From NCBI GenBank assembly GCA_948566455.1, contig CAOYQO010000008.1:72353-136352 (forward strand): DNA of 64,000 nucleotides, given 5' to 3'. The position numbers and the translations under genes were made by a program. This stretch comes from an uncultured Phocaeicola sp. (lineage in GTDB: Bacteria > Bacteroidota > Bacteroidia > Bacteroidales > Bacteroidaceae). Shown here piece after piece: positions 42,231 through 51,236 of this stretch. The first letter of the stretch is position 1, and each line of letters starts with the position of its first letter. A model generated the notes under the pieces. The model was not told the origin of the DNA, searched no databases, and saw only the letters and a list, made by a program, of their open reading frames with translations.

Positions 42231-42812
42231 ATGACCGGATTAGAGATTTGGCTTCTTGCTGTGGGACTCGCGATGGATTGTTTCGCCGTCTCCATAGCCA
42301 GTGGCATTCTTCTGAAACGTACGCTATGGCGGCCTATGCTGACCATGGCTTTTTTCTTTGGATTATTTCAAGCCATCATGCCACTCCTCGGGTGGATAGG
42401 CGCCAGCACATTCAGCCATCTGATAGAGAGTCTGGATCATTGGATCGCTTTCGCCATTCTTGCTTTTCTGGGCGGACGCATGGTCAGAGAGTCTTTCAAG
42501 GACGAAGATTGCAAAAAAGAATACGACCCGAAAAGCTTGAAAGTTGTGCTCGCATTAGCCGTTGCAACCAGTATTGATGCATTGGCCATTGGAGTCTCAT
42601 TTGCATTTCTGGGTATGCGTGATTTCTCAGAAATACTCCCTCCTATTTCTATCATCGGTTTTGTATCTTTCGCCATGTCTCTTATAGGATTACTATTCGG
42701 TATCCGCTTTGGATGCGGCATTGCACGAAGACTACGGGCAGAACTCTGGGGAGGTATTATCCTGATTATCATCGGAACCAAAATATTAATAGAACACTTG
42801 TTCTTTAGTTAA
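42231..42812 (+). CDS. mntP: Manganese efflux pump MntP
   Basis: 193 residues, six membrane helices in two halves. The conserved acidic helices are seen in LAVGLAMDCFAVSIASGILL and VALAVATSIDALAIGVSFAF. MntP exports Mn2+ to limit its toxicity. It is 4 bp after the DUF6048-like gene and 9 bp before apbE. No yybP-ykoY Mn riboswitch is present because there is no leader space. Confidence 0.93.
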   Translation: MTGLEIWLLAVGLAMDCFAVSIASGILLKRTLWRPMLTMAFFFGLFQAIMPLLGWIGASTFSHLIESLDHWIAFAILAFLGGRMVRESFKDEDCKKEYDPKSLKVVLALAVATSIDALAIGVSFAFLGMRDFSEILPPISIIGFVSFAMSLIGLLFGIRFGCGIARRLRAELWGGIILIIIGTKILIEHLFFS

Positions 42813-42821
42813 ACTTCACTT

Positions 42822-43844
42822 ATGGAAAAGAAGGCACAGAGAAATTTCTTATGGATTGCCCTGCTTGTATTGGGAACAATCTGGATACTTGCACGTCACA
42901 ACCGTACGCAACCTTATTATACAATAAACGGATTGATATTCGGCACGGTTTATAATATAACCTATCAGTATGATGGTGACTTGAAAGTTGAAATTGACGA
43001 AGAATTGAAGAGATTTGACGGCTCTCTGTCCCCCTTTAATGATACGGCCACAATTACGCGAATCAACCGCAACGAGGATATTGTACCGGACACTTTTTTC
43101 ACGAATGTATTCCGTCGTAGTATGGAAATTTCCAAAGAAACGGATGGTGCATTCGACATTACGGTTGCCCCATTGGCCAATGCCTGGGGATTTGGTTTCA
43201 AGAAAGGCGCATTTCCTGATTCGGCCATGATAGATAGTCTACTGGACATTACGGGATATACCAAAGTAACCCTATCCAATGAGGGAAAGGTCGTGAAGCA
43301 GGATGAACGCATGATGCTATCATGTAGTGCCGTTGCTAAAGGGTATGCCGTAGATGTAATAGCACAATTTCTCGCAAAGAAAGGCATTAAGAATTTCATG
43401 GTAGATATAGGTGGAGAAATTGTAGCCCAGGGAGAAAATCCAAAGAAAGATTTGTGGCGCATCGGTATCAATAAACCGGTAGATGATTCGCTATCTATCA
43501 ATCAGGAATTACAAACGGTACTGAATGTAACGGGTGTGGGTATTGCTACTTCAGGTAATTACCGTAATTTCTATTATAAGGATGGAAAGAAATATGCGCA
43601 TACCATAGACCCAAGAACGGGATATCCGGTACAACACAACATCTTATCCGCCACGGTAATAGCCAAAGATTGTATGAGTGCTGATGCTTATGCTACCGCT
43701 TTCATGGTGATGGGATTGGAAGAAGCCGAACGGTTTGCCGATGCCCACCCGGATATTGATGCCTGCTTTATCTACACGGACGATAAGGGAGAACTTCAAA
43801 CATACTATACGAAAGGGATGAAAAGGTTTATAACAAGTGATTAG
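42822..43844 (+). CDS. apbE: FAD:protein FMN transferase (ApbE)
   Basis: 340 residues with an N-terminal membrane anchor (about 9-25). ApbE landmarks are TDGAFDITVAPLANAWGFGF, SCSAVAKGYAVDVIAQFLAK, FMVDIGGEIVAQG, and KYAHTIDPRTGYPV with the metal-binding region. It attaches FMN covalently to Thr/Ser of flavoproteins such as NqrB/C or RnfG outside the membrane. The last three codons and the stop lie inside the left arm of a 31-bp inverted repeat. Confidence 0.95.
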   Translation: MEKKAQRNFLWIALLVLGTIWILARHNRTQPYYTINGLIFGTVYNITYQYDGDLKVEIDEELKRFDGSLSPFNDTATITRINRNEDIVPDTFFTNVFRRSMEISKETDGAFDITVAPLANAWGFGFKKGAFPDSAMIDSLLDITGYTKVTLSNEGKVVKQDERMMLSCSAVAKGYAVDVIAQFLAKKGIKNFMVDIGGEIVAQGENPKKDLWRIGINKPVDDSLSINQELQTVLNVTGVGIATSGNYRNFYYKDGKKYAHTIDPRTGYPVQHNILSATVIAKDCMSADAYATAFMVMGLEEAERFADAHPDIDACFIYTDDKGELQTYYTKGMKRFITSD

Positions 43845-43921
43845 TGTTTAGTGATAAGTGATTAGCGGGTTGCGCTACATTCCGCATGGTGCTAATCACT
43901 TATCACTAAACACTAATCACT
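43836..43921. repeat. Perfect 31-bp inverted repeat of AGTGATTA/AGTGTTTA words
   Basis: Arms 43836-43866 and 43891-43921 are perfect reverse complements. The 24-nt loop (43867-43890), read on the minus strand, is ACCATGCGGAATGTAGCGCA followed by ACCC, the same core as the loop at 30424. The left arm supplies the end of apbE including its TAG stop. It lies between convergent genes and should terminate both. Confidence 0.95.
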
Positions 43922-43946
43922 ACGAAACTACGCTTCGATAAATTAC

Positions 43947-44315
43947 CTATTTATAGAATACAAAATACACCGCAAGTACCAGACAAATGAATGCCGCAAA
44001 ATGATTCCAATGCAAACTTTCGCCCTTGAAAAGAACCGTAGTAAATACTGTGAAAATGATGAGTGTAATCACTTCCTGAATAATCTTTAATTGTATCAGC
44101 GAGAAAGGACCACCATTACCAATAAACCCGATACGATTGGCTGGAACCAAACAAAAATATTCCGCAAGAGCGATACTCCATGAAAATAAGATTATGGCGT
44201 AAAGCGGCCAATTAGTAATCACTTTCATATCTTGCAACTTCAGATGACCATACCATGCAAAAGTCATAAAGACATTAGACACTATTAAAAGCAGAATCGT
44301 ATAAAGACCTTTCAT
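43947..44315 (-). CDS. DMT family protein (DUF486)
   Basis: 122 residues with four membrane helices. LYTILLLIVSNVFMTFAWYG and FSWSIALAEYFCLVPANRIG are typical of DUF486. These small membrane proteins resemble half-size drug/metabolite transporters; the substrate is unknown. It is 26 bp after the tRNA thiolase-like gene on the same strand. Confidence 0.88.
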   Translation of the reverse strand: MKGLYTILLLIVSNVFMTFAWYGHLKLQDMKVITNWPLYAIILFSWSIALAEYFCLVPANRIGFIGNGGPFSLIQLKIIQEVITLIIFTVFTTVLFKGESLHWNHFAAFICLVLAVYFVFYK

Positions 44316-44341
44316 TTCAGTGATGAATATTTAAGGGGTGA

Positions 44342-45097
44342 TTAATCTAAATTATCAATTTTCTGAGGAAGAAGTTCCTCCTGAACATTTGCCATACTTC
44401 CCCAAAGACTATAGCGAGCTTCCGGGTTCATAGCTTCCAACTGATGTAGAATATCTTTCATATTACTACGATGAGATTGCGCCTCATAAGGACAATTCTT
44501 CACCTGCTTACGATACCCTCTTATTTGGGCCAGTTCCAGCAAATCAACCTCATGTACCAAACACATCGGCCGAATAATCGTCATATCAAATTTCTTCATT
44601 ACCAAGCAGGGCGGCATGGAACTGAATGCCCCCTGAAAAGTGATATTCATCAATAGCGTTTCCAGAATATCATCCATATGATGTCCCAATGCTATCTTGT
44701 TGCATCCCTGCTCCTTAGCCACCGTGAACAAGGCCTTGCGCCTATTCCATGAACAAAGGAAACAAGGTGATTTGCGTGTATCTGTACTTGCATCAAATTC
44801 CGTTTCATACAATACAAAAGGGATTCCCCATGACTCTACATAATCACGAAGATATGTCAGGTCACTCTGATACGGAATATTCTTCATCACTACATGGACG
44901 GCAACCACCGCAAATCTGGGCTTAAAAATTCGGGCGCGTCTTGCCAATAGCTCCACTAATGCCAAAGAATCTTTGCCACCCGAAAGCCCGATAAGGATCT
45001 TATCCCCATCCTCTATCAGACCATATTCTACCAGTCCTTTACTAAACCGCTTTTCAATGCGGCGGACGGTTTTCTCTTCTTTGGTGAATTGAGCCAT
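44342..45097 (-). CDS. TtcA-like tRNA 2-thiocytidine biosynthesis protein
   Basis: 251 residues from the ATG at 45097 (MAQFTKEEKTVRRIEKRFSK). The promoter at 45121-45128 excludes the longer frame reaching 45124. PP-loop SGGKDSLAL, then SPCFLCSWNRRKALFTVAKE with the CxxC cluster ligands, and GHHMDDILETLLMN. TtcA-type enzymes use an Fe-S cluster and ATP to thiolate C32 of tRNAs. Confidence 0.93.
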   Translation of the reverse strand: MAQFTKEEKTVRRIEKRFSKGLVEYGLIEDGDKILIGLSGGKDSLALVELLARRARIFKPRFAVVAVHVVMKNIPYQSDLTYLRDYVESWGIPFVLYETEFDASTDTRKSPCFLCSWNRRKALFTVAKEQGCNKIALGHHMDDILETLLMNITFQGAFSSMPPCLVMKKFDMTIIRPMCLVHEVDLLELAQIRGYRKQVKNCPYEAQSHRSNMKDILHQLEAMNPEARYSLWGSMANVQEELLPQKIDNLD

Positions 45098-45120
45098 AAC
45101 ACTACATAAGATTTGCGGTT

Positions 45121-45128
45121 GCAAAAGT
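45121..45128 (-). promoter_or_regulatory. Promoter of the ttcA-like gene
   Basis: TACTTTTG on the minus strand, 23 bp before the chosen start; it decides that start. Confidence 0.7.
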
Positions 45129-45202
45129 AAGAGAAAAGAATGATTTAAAGAAGAATTAACATAATAGAATAACGGAAATCAGCATTATTCCCGATTAATT
45201 TG

Positions 45203-45210
45203 TATTTTTG
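45203..45210 (+). promoter_or_regulatory. Promoter of the TPR / NfeD / flotillin cluster
   Basis: TATTTTTG, 31 bp before the start codon at 45242. Confidence 0.65.
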
Positions 45211-45241
45211 AACATTCGAATTTGTAAGTTGGATAACTAGC

Positions 45242-46672
45242 ATGAAAAAGAGATATATTTTACTCCTTCTATTTTGTCTCACATTAGTCGGTGTATCGGC
45301 ACAGACGTTGGAGGAAGCGAGAGCTTTCTACAATCAAGGGCAATACGAGAAAGCCAAACCGATTTTCCAGAAACTCGTAAAGACACAACCGGCAAATGGA
45401 AATTATAACTTATGGTACGGCGTATGTTGCCTGGAAACAGGAGAACCAGAAGTAGCTTTGAAATATCTGGAAACCGCCGTAAAAAGACGGGTGCCCAGTG
45501 GACAACTGTATCTGGCGCGAAATTACAATGACCTGTATCGCTTTGAAGATGCCATCAAATGCTACGAAGACTACATCAGCGACCTGGCCAAACGGAAAAG
45601 GCCGACCGCAGAAGCCGAAAAGCTATTGGAGAAAAGTAAAGCCAATTTCCGCATGTTGAAAGGGGTTGAAGAAGTTTGCATTATCGATAGCATCGTAATA
45701 GACAAAGGTCGTTTTCTGGAAGCTTATAAAATTAGTCCTGAGTCCGGTAAACTATTCATGTACAATGATTTCTTCCAGAATGAGGCAGAAGTTGAGGCTA
45801 CCGTATATGAAACGGAACTCGGCAATAAGATTTATTATGGTGAGCGCCAACCGGACGGTAAACTCAGCATCCTCTCGCGTAACAAAATGCAGGGCGAATG
45901 GGGCAAAGGTAGCTTGCTACCCAGTAGTATAAATGATTCCATCAATGCCAACTATCCGTATGTATTGACAGATGGCATCACCATCTATTATGCCGCGGAT
46001 GGTGAAAATTCGATAGGTGGTTACGACATATTCGTCACCCGTTACAATACCAACACGAACACCTACCTCACTCCGGAAAATGTGGGTATGCCGTTCAACT
46101 CTCCCTATAATGACTATATGTTCGTTATCGACGAATATAATAATCTCGGATGGTTTGCCTCCGACCGTTACCAGCCGGAAGGAAAAGTTTGCATTTATGT
46201 ATTCATTCCAAATTCTTCCAAAAGGGTATATAATTATGAAGCAATGGACCCGAAAAAAGCAATCGGGCTTGCCCGGATTCATTCTCTGAAAGATACGTGG
46301 ACGGATCAGGATGCCGTAGCCGATGCCAAACATCGACTACAAGCCGCATTCGATGAAAAGCCACAAACCACGAAAAGTCATGAGTTTGAGTTTGTAATCG
46401 ATGACCAGAATACTTATTATCAACAAAGTGATTTCAAATCTCCTCAGGTCAAAAAACTGTTCGGCAAATACCTCCAATTAGAAAAGGCTTTCAAAGAGCA
46501 GCAAAACAAATTGGAAGAGCAACGTTCCTTGTACTCCCGTGCCAAGGAAAGCGATAAAGCCAAACTGGCTCCCGCCATACTCGACCTGGAAAAGCAGATA
46601 CAACAATTATCAGGTGAATTGGAGAAGGCCGCCATTGAAGTGCGTAATACAGAAAAACAATCCTTTAAATAG
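45242..46672 (+). CDS. TPR and PD40-repeat envelope protein
   Basis: 476 residues. Signal peptide about 1-20 (ending GVSAQ). TPR repeats at about 22-130 (EEARAFYNQGQYEKAKPIFQ). A PD40-type partial propeller is at about 170-330 (YPYVLTDGITIYYAADGENS followed by GGYDIFVTRYN). A C-terminal coiled coil covers about 405-470. There is no OmpA domain, unlike many Bacteroidetes relatives. First gene of a cluster with NfeD and flotillin genes, so it may be the periplasmic partner of that membrane microdomain system; this is inferred from order only. Confidence 0.82.
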   Translation: MKKRYILLLLFCLTLVGVSAQTLEEARAFYNQGQYEKAKPIFQKLVKTQPANGNYNLWYGVCCLETGEPEVALKYLETAVKRRVPSGQLYLARNYNDLYRFEDAIKCYEDYISDLAKRKRPTAEAEKLLEKSKANFRMLKGVEEVCIIDSIVIDKGRFLEAYKISPESGKLFMYNDFFQNEAEVEATVYETELGNKIYYGERQPDGKLSILSRNKMQGEWGKGSLLPSSINDSINANYPYVLTDGITIYYAADGENSIGGYDIFVTRYNTNTNTYLTPENVGMPFNSPYNDYMFVIDEYNNLGWFASDRYQPEGKVCIYVFIPNSSKRVYNYEAMDPKKAIGLARIHSLKDTWTDQDAVADAKHRLQAAFDEKPQTTKSHEFEFVIDDQNTYYQQSDFKSPQVKKLFGKYLQLEKAFKEQQNKLEEQRSLYSRAKESDKAKLAPAILDLEKQIQQLSGELEKAAIEVRNTEKQSFK

Positions 46673-46678
46673 AAAACT

Positions 46679-47149
46679 ATGGACATACTTATCATCATTG
46701 TACTCATTGTTGCGGCAGTTATCCTGTTCTTGGTAGAACTGTTCGTCATCCCGGGCATCAGCATAGCCGGAATTCTGGCCGGAGCTTGCATGATCTATGC
46801 CAACTACTATGCCTTTGCCTATCTGGGTACAACGGCTGGTTTCATCACGCTCGGTGTATCGGCAATAGCCTGCATAGGCTCATTGATACTCTTCATGCGC
46901 TCCAAGACCTTGGATAAAGTGGCGTTGAAGAAGAATATCACATCGAAGGTGGACCGTACGGCTGCGGATCAAGTAAAAGTAGGCGATACGGGTGTGGCCA
47001 TTACACGCCTGGCACTGATCGGCAATGCCGAAATAGACGGCAACATCGTGGAAGTGAAATCCATGGACGGATTCCTGAATGAAAAAACCCCTATCATTGT
47101 AAACCGTATTACGGACGGCGTTATCATGGTAGAAAAGAAAAAAGACTAA
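46679..47149 (+). CDS. NfeD family membrane protein
   Basis: 156 residues. Three membrane helices at about 3-22, 25-45 and 50-72, then a soluble OB-fold domain at about 90-153 (QVKVGDTGVAITRLALIGNA, then GNIVEVKSMDGFLNEKTPII). The lack of an N-terminal protease domain marks the short NfeD form, usually encoded beside flotillins. It lies 6 bp after the TPR gene and 26 bp before the flotillin gene. Confidence 0.92.
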   Translation: MDILIIIVLIVAAVILFLVELFVIPGISIAGILAGACMIYANYYAFAYLGTTAGFITLGVSAIACIGSLILFMRSKTLDKVALKKNITSKVDRTAADQVKVGDTGVAITRLALIGNAEIDGNIVEVKSMDGFLNEKTPIIVNRITDGVIMVEKKKD

Positions 47150-47175
47150 TATTCACACTTAATATCTTATAAATC

Positions 47176-48177
47176 ATGAACGTAGACACTATGTACCTTA
47201 CTGCCTTTCTTGTGATAGGAGGCATTATCTTCATCGTACTGTTCTTCCACTATGTTCCTTTCTTCCTATGGTTGTCCGCCAAAGTTTCGGGAGTCAGGAT
47301 TTCATTGGTGCAATTGTTTTTAATGCGTATCCGTAACGTACCTCCCTACATCATTGTACCGGGTATGATTGAAGCACACAAAGCCGGATTGAGCAACATT
47401 ACCCGCGACGAGCTGGAAGCTCACTACTTGGCTGGTGGACATGTAGAAAGAGTGGTGCACGCCTTGGTATCCGCCTCTAAAGCTAATATTGAATTATCCT
47501 TCCAGATGGCTACCGCAATCGACCTTGCCGGACGTGATGTGTTCGAAGCCGTTCAGATGTCGGTAAACCCGAAGGTGATCGATACTCCTCCGGTGACCGC
47601 CGTAGCAAAAGATGGTATCCAGTTGATAGCCAAAGCCCGTGTAACGGTACGCGCCAATATCCGCCAGTTGGTGGGTGGTGCCGGTGAAGACACTATCCTG
47701 GCCCGTGTAGGCGAAGGTATCGTATCTTCCATCGGTTCGTCCGAAAACCACAAGTCAGTATTGGAAAACCCGGATTCAATCTCCAAACTTGTGCTCCGCA
47801 AAGGTCTGGATGCCGGGACGGCTTTCGAAATCCTGTCCATTGATATCGCTGATATCGATATAGGTAAGAACATCGGTGCGGCTTTGCAGATAGACCAGGC
47901 AAATGCCGATAAGAATATCGCCCAGGCCAAAGCTGAGGAACGCCGTGCAATGGCCGTGGCCAGCGAACAGGAAATGAAGGCGAAAGCTCAGGAAGCACGC
48001 GCCAAGGTGATCGAGGCAGAAGCCGAAGTACCTAAGGCCATGGCAGAAGCATTCCGTAACGGCAACCTGGGCATCATGGATTATTATCGGATGAAGAACA
48101 TCGAAGCTGATACTTCCATGCGCGAAACCATAGCCAAACCATCGGGAAACAACTCAAATCAGCCGTTGAGTAAATAA
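47176..48177 (+). CDS. floA: Flotillin-like protein FloA
   Basis: 333 residues. N-terminal membrane segment (about 8-33), SPFH domain (about 45-230, including GGHVERVVHALVSASKANIE), then an Ala/Glu-rich coiled coil (AQAKAEERRAMAVASEQEMK, followed by KAKAQEARAKVIEAEAEVPK). It matches the FloA/YqfA group, which organises functional membrane microdomains. Co-transcribed with NfeD as in Firmicutes. Confidence 0.94.
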   Translation: MNVDTMYLTAFLVIGGIIFIVLFFHYVPFFLWLSAKVSGVRISLVQLFLMRIRNVPPYIIVPGMIEAHKAGLSNITRDELEAHYLAGGHVERVVHALVSASKANIELSFQMATAIDLAGRDVFEAVQMSVNPKVIDTPPVTAVAKDGIQLIAKARVTVRANIRQLVGGAGEDTILARVGEGIVSSIGSSENHKSVLENPDSISKLVLRKGLDAGTAFEILSIDIADIDIGKNIGAALQIDQANADKNIAQAKAEERRAMAVASEQEMKAKAQEARAKVIEAEAEVPKAMAEAFRNGNLGIMDYYRMKNIEADTSMRETIAKPSGNNSNQPLSK

Positions 48178-48197
48178 CCGGTAGAATTATAGCCCCA

Positions 48198-48243
48198 GAA
48201 AAACGTCGGAACCGGTGAACAGTAATCCCGTTCCGGCGTTTTC
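48198..48243 (+). terminator. Terminator after the flotillin gene
   Basis: Stem GAAAACGTCGGAAC/GTTCCGGCGTTTTC with one mismatch (48198-48243), then a T-rich stretch. Confidence 0.8.
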
Positions 48244-48277
48244 TATTTATAAACGTATCAACCAAAAAATCCAGAAT

Positions 48278-49156
48278 ATGAAAAAGTATTTTGCATCTTC
48301 CGAACTTATTATCAATGATGACGGTTCAGTTTTTCATCTGCACGTAAAGCCCGAGTGGCTGGCAGACAAAGTAATCCTAGTGGGCGACCCGGGCAGAGTG
48401 GCACTGGTAGGCTCACACCTTGAGAATAAAGAATGTGAAGTGGAAAGCCGCGAGTTCAAAACCATTACAGGTACCTACAAGGGCAAACGCATCACGGTGG
48501 TTTCTACGGGTATTGGTTGCGACAACATCGACATTGTGATGAACGAACTGGACGCCTTGGCCAACATCGACTTCAACACACGTGAAGAAAAGCCCCAACT
48601 TCGCCAGTTAGAACTGGTGCGCATCGGTACTTGTGGCGGTTTGCAACCGAATACGCCCGTAGGTACATTTATCTGCTCGCAAAAGTCCATTGGTTTCGAT
48701 GGCCTGCTGAACTTCTATTCAGGGCGCAATGAAGTGTGCGACCTGCCATTTGAGCGTGCATTCCTGAACCACATGGGATGGTCGGGGAATATGTGCGCAC
48801 CTGCTCCGTACGTGATCGACGCCAATGCCGAACTGATAGAGCGCATTGCCGGAGACAATATGGTACGCGGTGTAACGATTGCCGCCAGTGGTTTCTTTGG
48901 CCCGCAAGGACGCGAACTACGTATTCCGCTGGCCGACCCGAAGCAAAATGAAAAGATCGAGAACTTTGAATACAATGGCTATCGCATTACGAACTTCGAG
49001 ATGGAAAGCTCCGCACTGGCCGGTTTGAGCCGCCTGATGGGACATAAGGCGACCACGGTATGCATGGTCATAGCCAACCGGTTGATTAAAGAAGCCAATA
49101 CGGGCTACAAGAATACGATTGACACTTTGATAAAAACCGTACTGGACAGAATTTAA
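48278..49156 (+). CDS. Nucleoside phosphorylase (uridine phosphorylase-like)
   Basis: 292 residues from the ATG at 48278, since the MKKYFASSELIIN start follows the terminator. PNP_UDP_1 landmarks are VILVGDPGRVALVGSHL, TVVSTGIGCDNIDIVMNELD, LVRIGTCGGLQPNTPVGTFI and NFEMESSALAGLSRLMGHKA. It splits a nucleoside with phosphate into a base and ribose 1-phosphate; uridine is the likely substrate but is not proven by the sequence. Confidence 0.9.
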   Translation: MKKYFASSELIINDDGSVFHLHVKPEWLADKVILVGDPGRVALVGSHLENKECEVESREFKTITGTYKGKRITVVSTGIGCDNIDIVMNELDALANIDFNTREEKPQLRQLELVRIGTCGGLQPNTPVGTFICSQKSIGFDGLLNFYSGRNEVCDLPFERAFLNHMGWSGNMCAPAPYVIDANAELIERIAGDNMVRGVTIAASGFFGPQGRELRIPLADPKQNEKIENFEYNGYRITNFEMESSALAGLSRLMGHKATTVCMVIANRLIKEANTGYKNTIDTLIKTVLDRI

Positions 49157-49167
49157 GAAACACCCAC

Positions 49168-51108
49168 TCAAATATACTTGATGATTGTTTCCTTCAATCT
49201 TTCGTAAGTATATGGTTTGGCAATAATATCATTGCACCCGGCGGCTAATGCTTGTTGTTGCTCTATCAGGAAAGCATTGGCCGTCACCGCAACGATAGGC
49301 AAATCGATGTCGATGGTACGTATCTTTTCCGTAGCCTGAATACCGTTCATCACCGGCATGCGGATGTCCATCAATATCAGGTCGGGACGCTCACGCAAGA
49401 AACTATTTACGGCCTCTTCGCCATTGGTAACCCACGAAATGGTGTAGTCCTTCTTCAGCAAAATGTTTATCTGCATAAAGTTAGACTCCGTATCTTCAGC
49501 TATCAGAATTTTCTTCCTGCCGTCTGATCTTCGCTCTACGTGGGCATTGATTTCAACAGGTTCACCATCCGCTCCCAACACAAACTGGCGGTAAGGAAGG
49601 GTCATCACGAAAGTGCTCCCCACTCCTACTTCGGACTCTACGGAAATCTTTCCTCCCAATCTCTCCACGATGCTCTGGCAGATGGGGAGCCCCAGACCCG
49701 TGCCCTGAACAAAATCGTTCAGCTTTTCGAAACGGTTGAAAATCAAGGGCAATTTCTCCTTCGCAATGCCGCAACCGGTATCCGTTACATACACCTTCAA
49801 CCATTCTCCGCAGACCTCCAACCCCAAGGTGATGGTCCCTTCATGGGTATTCTTAATGGCATTAGAGAGAAAGTTGAACAGCACTTGCGTAATCCTGTTC
49901 CGGTCCACCATAATCCAGATTTCCTCATCGGGACATATCACATTCAGTCGGATGCCCGTTTTCATTTTCAGGCGATGCACTTTCTCCACTTCGTCAATCA
50001 GTCCGGTCATTTCGACCAACTGGAAGTTCATTTCCGATTTTCCCGACTCGATACGGGAAAGGTCCAGAATGTCATTTATGAGTTGCAACAACAGGTTGCT
50101 ATTCTTCTGGATGATGTTCAGGTATTCGGCTTTCTCCACTTCATCTTCCGTCAAAGCTATGATTTCAGAGAATCCCACGATAGCATTCAAAGGAGTACGG
50201 ATCTCGTGGCTCATATTGGCCAAGAACACCGATTTCATGCGGTCGGCCTCTTCTGCCCGCTGCTTCGCCTCGATGAGTTCATTGGAGCGTTGCACCCTGT
50301 CACCGATATCGTGTATCAATGCCATCACTTTATTATCTTCGAACGGAGCGATGCGTGCCTGGAAATAATGCCTTTCGCAATCATCCACATCCAGGGGATA
50401 CTCTATCTCCTTCAACTTCCCGTCTTCGAGACATTGACGTATGTTCCGTAGAAACAGGTCGCTGACTTCGGGAGAATAGATGGTGCGCCCGTCCGCTCCC
50501 CGTAGCTGTTCAACGGGATGGAGCAAAATGGTGTCAGAAGACATTAACACGTCGGTGAGGAAGAAATTTTCATCAAAGATGAAGATGAATTCAGGCAATG
50601 CCTGTATTATCTTCCGGTTTCGCTCTTCCATGCGCGATATGCGCGTTTCGCGTTCGCACTGCCCGGTGACATTCACGGTATAGCATAAGAGGCTTTTCGG
50701 ATTTCCACTTCTATCTTTCTCTACAGATAAGAGGTGGTCCTCCAACCAGACTATTTCGCCATGCGCACCTACGCAACGCACGCGTAAGACTTTGGACTCT
50801 TCAAAGCCATCCAATTTCTTTTGAAAGCCATCCAACGACACCAAATGCTTATCATCGGGATGCACAAAGCTACAGAACTCTTCCAAATTCTGATAACAGA
50901 TGCCGACTTTATCCAAGCCTAAACTTTCGAAATATTCCTGAGTGAAAGTGCACTCCAGGGTATTGATATTTATCTCCCAGAGAGCAATTTGATGGGCAGC
51001 CAGAACGGAGTTGACCTTCAATAATTTCTCTTTCAGTAGTTCCGTGTTCTCGTCTTTCTCGGTAGTATGAGAAGCGGAATCATGCATTTTTATTTTGTCT
51101 TGCGCCAT
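49168..51108 (-). CDS. Hybrid sensor histidine kinase / response regulator
   Basis: 646 residues from the ATG at 51108 (MAQDKIKMHDSASH). Two PAS domains lie at about 40-145 and 165-265. HisKA is at about 285-350 (FLANMSHEIRTPLNAIVGFS with the phospho-accepting His). HATPase_c is at about 395-505 (VTDTGCGIAKEKLP, GTGLGLPICQSIVERLGGKI). A receiver domain is at about 525-645 (LILMDIRMPVMNGIQATEKI with the phospho-Asp). No membrane segment, so it is a soluble, PAS-sensing kinase. It stands alone with a promoter at 51148-51155; its output partner is not nearby. Confidence 0.95.
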   Translation of the reverse strand: MAQDKIKMHDSASHTTEKDENTELLKEKLLKVNSVLAAHQIALWEININTLECTFTQEYFESLGLDKVGICYQNLEEFCSFVHPDDKHLVSLDGFQKKLDGFEESKVLRVRCVGAHGEIVWLEDHLLSVEKDRSGNPKSLLCYTVNVTGQCERETRISRMEERNRKIIQALPEFIFIFDENFFLTDVLMSSDTILLHPVEQLRGADGRTIYSPEVSDLFLRNIRQCLEDGKLKEIEYPLDVDDCERHYFQARIAPFEDNKVMALIHDIGDRVQRSNELIEAKQRAEEADRMKSVFLANMSHEIRTPLNAIVGFSEIIALTEDEVEKAEYLNIIQKNSNLLLQLINDILDLSRIESGKSEMNFQLVEMTGLIDEVEKVHRLKMKTGIRLNVICPDEEIWIMVDRNRITQVLFNFLSNAIKNTHEGTITLGLEVCGEWLKVYVTDTGCGIAKEKLPLIFNRFEKLNDFVQGTGLGLPICQSIVERLGGKISVESEVGVGSTFVMTLPYRQFVLGADGEPVEINAHVERRSDGRKKILIAEDTESNFMQINILLKKDYTISWVTNGEEAVNSFLRERPDLILMDIRMPVMNGIQATEKIRTIDIDLPIVAVTANAFLIEQQQALAAGCNDIIAKPYTYERLKETIIKYI

Positions 51109-51147
51109 AATAACAAAGTGTATCATGTAAAGGCTACGAAAATTGAG

Positions 51148-51155
51148 CAAATGTA
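51148..51155 (-). promoter_or_regulatory. Promoter of the hybrid kinase gene
   Basis: TACATTTG on the minus strand, 40 bp before the start at 51108; it argues against the frame extending to 51180. Confidence 0.65.
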
Positions 51156-51208
51156 ATAAAAAAGAGTAAGTAATATACAATCGCGTTCTTTTTTTTGCCC
51201 CAAAAGGC

Positions 51209-51216
51209 TATCTTTG
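51209..51216 (+). promoter_or_regulatory. mnmE promoter
   Basis: TATCTTTG, 20 bp before the start codon. Confidence 0.75.
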
Positions 51217-51236
51217 CAACTCAAATAACAATTTTT

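Noticed and set aside
42200..42231. Manganese riboswitch before mntP
   Set aside because: Only 4 bp separate mntP from the upstream gene.
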